Positions 58,099-64,000 of a DNA stretch of 64,000 nt are shown piece after piece. The stretch is from Protula sp. h YS-2021 (taxonomy: Eukaryota > Annelida > Polychaeta > Sabellida > Serpulidae), in NCBI GenBank assembly GCA_949752745.1, contig OX457026.1, forward strand, positions 69,930,591-69,994,590, in the 5' to 3' direction. A program made the translations under genes and the position numbers. Positions within the stretch are counted from its first letter, which is position 1, and the number at the start of each line of letters is the position of its first letter. The notes under the pieces are model-generated. The model was not told where the DNA came from. It was given only the letters and a program-made list of their open reading frames with translations, and searched no databases.

Positions 58099-58531
58099 TT
58101 AACTCATGTTGATATGTATAACTGTTTCTATAACAACCATTTTTACTTTAAATGGTCTTTTATTAGACTGTCTATCTCTGGTGCTCTTCCGTAGTTGTTT
58201 CAACTCAGCCGATGTAAGCAGGATGCCTCGTTTGGTAACATAAGCACGTCCATCCTTCGTGGTAATGTAGTTGCGGATATTTACGTAGAGCTTTCACTTG
58301 TATCGACACATTTTCACGCCTTTTCCATTCTCAATTGGGATGGGAACTTTTAAATGTTGTTTTTGTTGTGGTTTAGCACCTTCTTGCGTGAAGGTTTGTT
58401 CACCACTCACTTTCATACCTTGTCCAGATGGGATAAGAACGGATTGTTTTAAGTGTTGTTGTAGAATGTTGTTTACACTTTCATGTGTAGCAGCTGGTTC
58501 CCCCTCTCACATTTATTTCTCCTGAATTCAT
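58099..58531 (-). pseudogene. PC4/p15-like ssDNA-binding protein, copy 1
   Basis: From ATG 58,531 (MNSGEINVRG, then a shift) one frame runs NNILQQHLKQSVLIPSGQ, then GVKMCRYK, a TGA, and KLYVNIRNYITTKDGRAYVT with KRGILLTSAELKQLRKS. The last part is the PC4 (transcriptional coactivator p15/Sub1) fold: strand, YV.IR.Y, short hairpin, K(R)GI.LT..E...L. The TGA falls where the family has glycine (F/Y-x-G-K). PC4 domains bind single-stranded DNA; in the element the protein could serve replication or late transcription. Ends with IHINMS at 58,099. Confidence 0.7.
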
Positions 58532-58595
58532 TTGTTTAAGTTGACTCCTCGGCGGTTCGTTTTGAAATATGAAGAAGGGACTGTGTTGTACCCTT

Positions 58596-58934
58596 TTACT
58601 GTATAGAAGTGTCCACTGGCGCATGCGCAGCAAAACACATTTCTGCTACTAAAAACCGAATGTCTGATAACCAGTCGTAATCAGCCTTTTGTAATGCTAG
58701 TCCTAACATAAATTGTTCATGTGGTACCAAGGCTGTTATACTTTTGTATAAATTCCACGAACACTTGATGAATCGGTAAGTTGATCCTTGCTTTTTCCAG
58801 TATGTATTAAAGTACACAAACACAGCATCAAGTTTTTCGTTTAGAAAAGAATGGGGTGTTAAAACAAAAGACTTTTCTCGTTGTAAACTAATGTACATCC
58901 AATGAGCATAGCGTTTTTTAAATTCAAATTCCAT
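58596..58934 (-). CDS. Unknown Polinton protein, intact frame
   Basis: An intact 112-codon frame from ATG 58,934: MEFEFKKRYAHWMYISLQRE, FVLTPHSFLNEKLDAVFVYF, TYWKKQGSTYRFIKCSWNLY, and a C-terminus CFAAHAPVDTSIQ. Rich in aromatic residues; no signal peptide or membrane segment. Its start overlaps the end of the PC4-like gene before it by 11 bases, so both are one transcription unit. Not recognised. Beside the NADAR gene it is the least damaged frame of the element. Confidence 0.5.
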   Translation of the reverse strand: MEFEFKKRYAHWMYISLQREKSFVLTPHSFLNEKLDAVFVYFNTYWKKQGSTYRFIKCSWNLYKSITALVPHEQFMLGLALQKADYDWLSDIRFLVAEMCFAAHAPVDTSIQ

Positions 58935-59554
58935 CACGCGATATGAATTCCATTTGTTCTACACTAAGTTCACCACACACCTTACAGAAATTGTCTGGTT
59001 CACAATCTTTACAGTTGTACTTATGGCAATGACACTTGTCTGCAAAGAACTAAGATCCACCACAGTACTCAGAAATGTAAGCAAGTTGGTTGTACGCGTG
59101 TTTGTTGCAATTTCTCACTTCTTTCAGATCCTCTTTCCTCAAATCGCTTTCTTTCATACGTTCATGAAAAAGCTGTATTTTCAATGTTTTATGACATTTT
59201 CCTTTCAACAGCTCAGCAACTTTTGGTGTAATGTCTAAAAATTTGTCCCATTCCTCACCATTTAGTTTAATGTAGTTGTTGTGCATTTTGCTGTTCATTT
59301 TCTAATCCAGTGAAAACTGACGTATCTCTTTTCGTCAAACTTAATGACTGTAATGTGTTTATCGTCAGAGAGTTTGAGTTCATATCCCTCATCACACATG
59401 TGGTAGTTATTGACTGTTATTTTATCCCACATTATAATTGAGAAAACAATCCATCTTGACCCAAGTAAAAGACGCACAAAGTGTCCATTTACCCCTTCTT
59501 CTACACAGACTGATTATCGCTGATAACGAATGATGCGTTCATGGTTGTGTTCAT
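58924..59554 (-). pseudogene. PC4-like protein with Cys-rich tail, copy 2
   Basis: Start ATG at 59,554 or 59,542 (MNASFVISDNQSV, then a shift). Main part: YELKLSDDKHITVIKFDEKR, YVSFHWIRK, a one-base shift (ATGA overlap), then NNYIKLNGEEWDKFLDITPK. Strand-strand-YV.F and then (I)KLN..EW..FL is the PC4 layout. After a stop behind EYCGGS comes a cysteine-rich tail, DKCHCHKYNCKDCEPDNFCK, probably zinc-binding. A CRE/CCAAT module and a TATA box stand upstream. The tail distinguishes it from ordinary PC4. At least two shifts and one stop. Confidence 0.6.
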
Positions 59555-59591
59555 AGTCGTGACTGCTGAGAAATAGTGAAGTTCATTCCTT

Positions 59592-59597
59592 TTTATA
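59592..59597 (-). promoter_or_regulatory. TATA box (minus strand)
   Basis: TATAAA within AGATATAAAAAGGAATGA, about 40-50 bp before the ATGs at 59,554 and 59,542 and 55 bp behind the CRE/CCAAT module. Confidence 0.55.
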
Positions 59598-59651
59598 TCT
59601 GTTGTTACATTACTTCACAAAAAAATTGTTAAAAAATCATAGGTGCTTGAA

Positions 59652-59695
59652 GACGTCACATAATTTTTTAACCAATCATATTTGATTCGTCACCC
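59652..59695 (-). promoter_or_regulatory. CRE/CCAAT promoter module, copy A
   Basis: Read on the minus strand: GGGTGACGAATCAAATATGA, TTGGTTAAAAA and TGTGACGTC. It contains an inverted CCAAT box (ATTGG) and a CRE-like TGACGTC. About 40 of 44 bases agree with copy B at 60,139-60,181. Each copy stands before a PC4-like gene. Confidence 0.6.
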
Positions 59696-60114
59696 AGCTA
59701 AAGCACGTAATCCATTGATATCATTTACCATTCTTTCAAACTCAAGTTCTTGTCAAGTAAGATAAGCGTAGTCCCATTCTTCTGCACTGAGGGTGATAGA
59801 CTCATAGTCTTCGTCAAGCTCATCAAGCTGTGGAAACCGTATGAAACGTTCACCGTCACATTCAATGACTCTCACTTTAAGAGATTTTTAGACGAAATCC
59901 AGGTATAGAAAAATGTTCCATATTCTCCTTCACAATAGCTTGTGCATCAGGTGAAACGATGAGAATAGTTGCATAATAATACAGTTTTAAATGACCCAAT
60001 GAATTAAAAGTTACATATATGTCCATGATGAATGATGAGTTCTACTGAACCATCTTCTTAATTCCACAGCATTATACGCATCAGTCTGCTAAAGCATACG
60101 ATCCACTGACTCAT
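59690..60114 (-). pseudogene. PC4-like protein, copy 3
   Basis: Starts MSQWIVCFSRLMRIMLWN at 60,114, with several shifts and stops: EDGSVELIIHHGHICNF, TILIVSPDAQAIVKENMEHF, then KVRVIECDGERFIRFPQLDE with DYESITLSAEEWDYAYL and a C-terminus MVNDINGLRALAG. V.V..CDGE.FIRF followed by (S)ITLSAEEW repeats the PC4 layout of the two other copies. It has a CRE/CCAAT module 25 bp upstream of its ATG. The weakest of the three assignments, since only the last 60 residues are informative. Confidence 0.45.
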
Positions 60115-60138
60115 TCCTTTTTCTATGTGTTGGTACAT

Positions 60139-60181
60139 GACGTCACAAAATTTTTAACCAATCATATTTGATTCTTCACCC
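60139..60181 (-). promoter_or_regulatory. CRE/CCAAT promoter module, copy B
   Basis: Minus strand: GGGTGAAGAATCAAATATGA, TTGGTTAAAAA, TTTTGTGACGTCATG. It includes a perfect TGACGTCA. CATAGAAAAAGGAATGAG downstream corresponds to ATATAAAAAGGAATGAAC of copy A, so the TATA box here has decayed. Confidence 0.6.
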
Positions 60182-60215
60182 CAATACGCTATGAAGCACT
60201 TTCTAACCAGTTCTT

Positions 60216-60474
60216 TTACTTCAGGAAGCCATTAATATTCTGTTTTTGCATAGCTTCTTGCATATTAAACCTTTGGTAAGTTAGACCCATTTCTTCACAT
60301 TCATCCTTAAATCCATGGAAAATTTTCTTTAGAGAAATCATACCATGTGCACTGGACCATTTTTTGGTTAATATCTTCCCACCATCATTCTCGGTTTTCT
60401 ACTTGAACGAGTGAAAACATCCATGCAGGGTACCATTCCTTAAATATTTTCTCCATTGCTCTGTCTTCCTCCAT
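60216..60474 (-). pseudogene. Unknown Polinton protein
   Basis: Starts MEEDRAMEKIFKEWYPAWMF at 60,474, continues SLVQVENRE, a stop, WWEDINQKMVQCTWYDFSK, then after a shift GFKDECEEMGLTYQRFNMQE and ends NINGFLK. Rich in Trp and acidic residues; not recognised. A TATA box lies 37 bp upstream. Confidence 0.45.
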
Positions 60475-60510
60475 ACTTTTTACTTTTATTGAATGTGCTA
60501 TGTTACCCAT

Positions 60511-60516
60511 TTTATA
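60511..60516 (-). promoter_or_regulatory. TATA box (minus strand)
   Basis: TATAAA in GGGTATAAAATGGG on the minus strand, 37 bp before the ATG at 60,474. Confidence 0.55.
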
Positions 60517-60559
60517 CCCTTAACAGCCCTCTGGTGAGCAAAATTCACCTCTGGGGAAT

Positions 60560-60970
60560 TTAATTGGTCGATAATTGGATGAACAGGTGGATAGGCGGAC
60601 AGGCAGATAAACGGATAGGCGAACAGGCGTATAAACAGATAGTCGGGCAGGCAGATAAAACGGATAGACTGACAGATGGATAAGACGGATAGACGAACAG
60701 GGTACAAAACGGATAGATGGACAGACGGATAGATTTAAATTTTATAGTCCGCAACTTCACACTCTGTGGGAAGTGGGAACCATTAAAAATAATAAAGGGG
60801 GGAACAAGTTTTTTTTATTTGTTTATTTATTTTTTTAACTTTTTTATTTTTTTTAATTTTCTTTAAATTTGTTTATTTATTTATTATTTTAAATTTGTTT
60901 ATTTATTTATTTTTTATTTTTTATCTTTTATATTTTTATTTATATTTTTATTATTTTTAAATAAACATCT
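60560..60970. repeat. (GACAGACGGATA)n and T-rich low complexity
   Basis: From 60,580 to 60,735 GACAGGC(G)GATA/GACAGACGGATAGA words are repeated; from about 60,800 to 60,965 the sequence is almost only T and A with TTTATTTATTT words. The minus-strand frames (YPFICLSAYPP) are repeat artefacts. Confidence 0.75.
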
Positions 60971-61057
60971 ATTCATCTTTTAAAATAAGCCCTTTTCGCA
61001 CACATAAAAACCTTTCATACAATTTTACCAAAAGCGCTCATTTCGTATATATTGGGG

Positions 61058-61073
61058 GGCCCTTAGAAGGGCC
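61058..61073 (-). terminator. Histone-type 3' stem-loop
   Basis: On the minus strand GGCCCTTCTAAGGGCC, a 6-bp stem with a 4-nt loop that fits every position of the histone mRNA consensus GGYYYTTHTHARRRCC. It is preceded by ACCAAT and followed by CCCCAA, like histone flanks (CCAAA..ACCCA). It lies 17 bases behind a stop codon. A purine-rich U7-type element downstream is not evident. Confidence 0.6.
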
Positions 61074-61089
61074 ATTGGTGGAACTGCTG

Positions 61090-61460
61090 TTAACTGCTCC
61101 TCACAGCTGTTGCTGTAGCCAGCTTTCCAACGTTTGAACAGTCAGCTGGCTCGCCTGCTGACTGTTCGCCGCTTCTGCTAGCCACTTCTGCTGGTGTTGT
61201 ATACTTCTCCATGCGTTGGCTCAGTCTGGATATTCTTTCCTTTCTTGTGTGCAGGGCATGGTATATCCTAGCAGAAAATGGAAGAAAAAAGCGTTTCTGT
61301 ACTCTCTCATCTCTATGGCTTTTGAGCGGAGTACTTTCTGGTGATGGTCCCGCATTCCTACATTCATTTGCACAAGGAATCCATTCTCATTCACGTAGTA
61401 TCTTGTGATCCACTGTCTTGATACTGCACGATCTCCCTGACTTCTTATGAAAGCGGCCAT
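61090..61460 (-). pseudogene. Unknown protein ending in a histone-type stem-loop
   Basis: MAAFIRSQGDRAVSRQWITR and YYVN, then a one-base shift near 61,380 and EWIPCANECRNAGPSPEST, KRFFLPFSARIYHALHTRK, RISRLSQRMEKYTTPAEVAS and the end GKLATATAVRSS, stop at 61,090. About 122 residues in two frames. The base composition is less AT-rich than elsewhere in the element. It is not a core histone or H1 by sequence. The following 3' stem-loop suggests an mRNA without poly-A tail, processed like a replication-dependent histone mRNA. Upstream GTGACGTAAC is CRE-like. It may be an element gene or a captured host gene. Confidence 0.45.
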
Positions 61461-62364
61461 AAGAGCTCTGTCATAATCTTATTCCTCATTGCATGTTCAA
61501 TCAATATTATTAACGTTACGTCACTGCGCTCTTGCTCTGCCTTGAAATGAGTAACAATTTGTGTTAAGCAACTCAGCTCCCTTTTCTATTTTTTAAAACG
61601 TTCTAGTTCCTTGTTAGTTTTTTTATTTCTTATTTTTTATAATTATCTAACGTTTTAACACTTGTATAGCGTTTATAAATATATAAATTAAAAAAATACA
61701 ATTCTTTGGACACACACACACTGTGACCTTGAATACAAAACCTGAAATGTGGGGGTGGAGAGAGGGAAAAATTAAGAAGCACTTTTTAAAATCCGGCGTC
61801 ATAAAAAATATTGCACTCGAACTGAAACATAAAATTATACCTTTAATTCATGTTTTTACACATATACACACACACCAAGACAAAATTAGCTTATTTCTTA
61901 TGAAGTGGTAGCCATGAAAAGAGCCGAGGGTGTTGGTTGTACTTAGCTGTAGCTCTTTGAACCCTCTAATAACTTTCATTTGCATTGTCATTTATAGTAC
62001 TGCTCCATGGTAAAAATGCGGCCAACACACTTGAATGGGTGCGAGTTAAAACCACCCAAATTTCTCGGTTTAACCCCACACCAGTATCAATCAGTCAGCC
62101 CCCCCCCCAATGCTACAGATGAGTAACTGTACCATAGGAGACCACCACACTTCCTGCAACAAAACCGGCGTGGAGCATTATGACTCACGAGACAGTTGTG
62201 TGGATCGCCCTCATACCGTAGGGTAACCCGGCACTTGTAGCACTCAATGCGATTCATTTTGACTGGTGCCTCACTTTCACTTTTTTCCTTATATGCCTCT
62301 CTTTTTCTCTCATTTCATTCGTCTATAAACGTCTTCTATGATAGGCTTAACTTTATTCTTCACA
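61461..62364. other. Polinton right arm, no gene seen
   Basis: AT-rich. ACACACAC stretches at about 61,710 and 61,862; C-run at 62,100. The plus-strand frame at 61,723-61,911 was not recognised. Confidence 0.5.
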
Positions 62365-62490
62365 TATAGTGGCCTTGACCTTCACTGGCCTTCAGTGCCC
62401 TTGAGTGCCCTTGACGTTGAGTGCCCTTGAGTTGCCTTGACCTTCAGTGGCCTTCACACTCTCCTTCACAGCGGCCTTGACCTTCGTCTC
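62365..62490. repeat. GGCCTTGACCTTCA(C/G)T repeat in right arm
   Basis: About eight degenerate copies of (G/T)(G/C)CCTTGA(C/G) with TTCA(C/G)TGGCC. It mirrors the CCTTGACCT array near the left end and may be part of the same terminal architecture. Confidence 0.6.
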
Positions 62491-62500
62491 AACATCGCGT

Positions 62501-62546
62501 CCGGTTAGTGTGCGCATACTCCTAGGAGTATGCGCACACTAACCGG
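62501..62546. repeat. 46-bp perfect palindrome
   Basis: CCGGTTAGTGTGCGCATACT and its exact complement meet at the centre CCTAGG, without a mismatch. It forms one arm of the right-hand copy of the hairpin element also found at 48,256-48,416 (shared words CCGGAAGTGAC(G/A)AAATA, TAGTGTAAAA(A)TT(A/G)GGG and GGGGTATGAGCA). Confidence 0.9.
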
Positions 62547-62794
62547 AAGTGACAAAATATTTCTGCTTCCGAAAACTTTGCTCATACCCCTAATTTTACA
62601 CTACTCAGGAGTCGATTTGGTTTAATATTTCAGCTTAATCTAATTAAGAGATATATTATTAATCACGATACGATTAGGATTTCCGAAGTTCGAAAGCTGG
62701 TTTAAAATAGTAAAATTAAGCAAGCAATCAGACAAAAGACCGAAAGCCGGTGTTAATCAAAAAAGTTTTGGGAGAGGTACGAATCGAATTCACA

Positions 62795-62873
62795 TGGGTA
62801 CGAATCGACCAACCAATTTAGGTACGAATCATCTAAATTGGGTACGAAACGACTTGGGTACGAATAGACCAGA
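62795..62873 (-). repeat. Polinton right terminal inverted repeat
   Basis: Inverse of the left end: TCTATTCGTACCCAAGTCG, TTTAGATGATTCGTACC and GTCGATTCGTACCCA on the minus strand. Two further GATTCGTACC words lie inside, at 62,776-62,795. The last few bases differ from the left end, so the exact border is uncertain by about ten bases. Confidence 0.8.
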
Positions 62874-64000
62874 CACTAGTGGTGTTATTCGAATACCAAA
62901 ACAGGGTTCGAATATTTGGGAGCAATATTCGAATATTATTCGAATATTTTTCGAAATTGTGGATTTTTTCCATTTATTCATGAATTATTCAGAAAACAAA
63001 CAAACATGCAGTGAACATCAATCTTTCATTTCGTTAATTAAGAGATCTTAAAATACCTATTTCAAGTATGTTCAAGCGAAATCAAAGTTTTGGACAACTC
63101 GGCCCACTACCAACTCGGTCCATTTTGGACAACTCAGTCCAAAGTTTTTGGACGACTCGGCCCACTTTTACCGACTCGGCCAATTGTGAAAGACGACTCG
63201 GCCCATTTTTTGCCACTTTACTATTTACTATTTGAGGTTTCATTGCTGATTTTAATTAGAACTGGCAGCCCTTTTATGACACAGTTATGATTTTTAATAC
63301 GATTTAATCAAACATTGAAAGACGGGAGACATTTGTTACATGAAATTATGAAAGGCGGGAGATATTTCTCATGACATGCATTGTTTTTCACGATGACAGG
63401 GGTGACTGCAGCTGATGAATACTCTGGTGTTATTGAGTCCAACTGCAATTTTTGCCACCTTAGATTGCATTTCTCATGATCTGCATTGTTTTTCACAATG
63501 GCAGAGATGACTGAATGTCACAAACATCAAATATTACAATACCCATTTAACACACCATTTTACGGTTTATGACGTGGATACAAATATCTCTCACCATGCA
63601 CTCCACGTGTTATGGTGATAATGGGTCATTTTACACACCAAAAATTGCACTTCAACACTCTTTAAACTTGGTTCTTAAAAATTATAAAAATTGCAATTAA
63701 AATAATGTTGTTCACGTGGTCGCGTACGCTGGTACAGATTACAATTAATTTCCATCACTCTCAACCAAAATAACCGAATTTAATGAACGATTAGCGATCG
63801 ATTTTACTCACGAGTGTTGTATTGCAAATGCAATTAATTCTTCACAACAATAATTGCTATTCATTTCAATCCAAGGTAACACTCAAGCTCCCTTGATGTG
63901 CAATCAAACCTTTGATCTAACAATCATAGAGCACATAAAGGTGTCAAAAGAACTGTTATTGTTTTGAACAAAACATTTTTCATCTTAAAATTACACATAG
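62874..64000. other. No gene seen; CGACTCGGCCCA phrase array
   Basis: TTCGAATA words recur at 62,885-62,960. At 63,088-63,212 GGAC(A/G)ACTCGGCCCA(T/C)TTT-like phrases occur about six times, as at one end of a phrase-type element whose other end would be outside the window. CTCATGA(C/T)..GCATTGTTTTTCAC is duplicated at 63,368 and 63,473. No reading frame was recognised. Confidence 0.5.

Larger units (their letters stand above)
47531..62873. mobile_element. Polinton/Maverick (adintovirus-like) element
   Basis: About 15.3 kb between inverted repeats of the GATTCGTACC phrase (47,531-47,622 and 62,795-62,873). It holds the gene set that defines the group: protein-primed DNA polymerase B, double-jelly-roll major capsid protein, penton-like minor capsid protein, PX-like protein and adenain-like protease. 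Left genes run on the plus strand and the capsid block on the minus strand, meeting at about 54.4-54.8 kb. Unusual cargo: a NADAR gene and three PC4-like genes. Almost every gene is broken; no intact integrase core or packaging ATPase was found. No 6-bp target duplication could be fixed because the outermost bases of the ends have diverged. Confidence 0.9.

Noticed and set aside
60498..60760. Minus-strand frames rich in Tyr, Pro and Ile
   Set aside because: Translation of a (GACAGACGGATA)n repeat.
61058..61460. Core histone gene before the stem-loop
   Set aside because: The encoded residues fit neither H2A, H2B, H3, H4 nor H1 in any frame.
47531..62873. 6-bp target duplication of the Polinton
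   Set aside because: Candidate hexamers at the two borders do not match, and the outermost bases of the ends have diverged.
47531..62873. FtsK/HerA-type packaging ATPase
   Set aside because: No Walker A box (GxxGxGK(T/S)) was seen on either strand when reading the capsid block; it may be deleted.

Overview
This is a gene-poor, AT-rich eukaryotic nuclear window, very probably from a marine invertebrate and most like a bivalve or other lophotrochozoan. Arguments for this: long tri- and dinucleotide microsatellites, AG-preceded exon starts, LINE, DIRS, SINE, Tc1, pogo and Ginger relics side by side, an invertebrate-type IL-17-like exon, and a large Polinton/Maverick. The phylum is an inference; no host gene here fixes it.

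The main object is a degraded Polinton (Maverick, adintovirus-like element) at about 47,531-62,873. It is bounded by inverted repeats made of the phrase GATTCGTACC. Plus strand, left half: a NADAR-domain gene (48,631-49,053), a repeat-rich reading frame cut by a Tc1-type insertion (49,413-50,863), then a protein-primed DNA polymerase B (50,868-53,991). Minus strand, right half, convergent with the left: a histone-tailed unknown gene (61,090-61,460), a small unknown gene, three PC4/p15-like genes with a further unknown gene between them, an integrase-like stub, the penton-like minor capsid protein, a basic PX-like protein, the double-jelly-roll major capsid protein and an adenain-like protease. 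Nearly all are frameshifted or carry stops. The protease has TGA at the catalytic cysteine position, PolB lacks motif A, and no integrase core or packaging ATPase was found, so the element looks dead.

The left 47 kb is mostly repeats. Two copies of one Tx1/L1-like LINE lie at 5.1-6.65 kb (plus, interrupted by a pogo relic) and 10.95-13.3 kb (minus, interrupted by a C-rich element). Other relics are a MULE-like element with an 11-bp direct repeat, a Ginger-like element at 33.7-35.1 kb with KRBA2-like coding sequence, a DIRS-type RNase H at 39.2-40.1 kb, a CR1/jockey-like LINE 3' end at 40.5-41.8 kb and a tRNA-type SINE at 35.9 kb. About ten different short elements share one design: inverted ends built from short direct repeats of a 10-26 bp phrase.

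Host coding candidates are few: an IL-17-like exon that looks frameshifted (19.25-19.85 kb), a terminal exon of an unknown membrane protein (24.86-25.65 kb, minus), a GC-rich BED-finger-like frame (30.14-30.75 kb, minus) and a short unknown frame at 33.0-33.27 kb. All coordinates and similarities come from reading the sequence; family assignments rest on remembered family motifs and no search was run.
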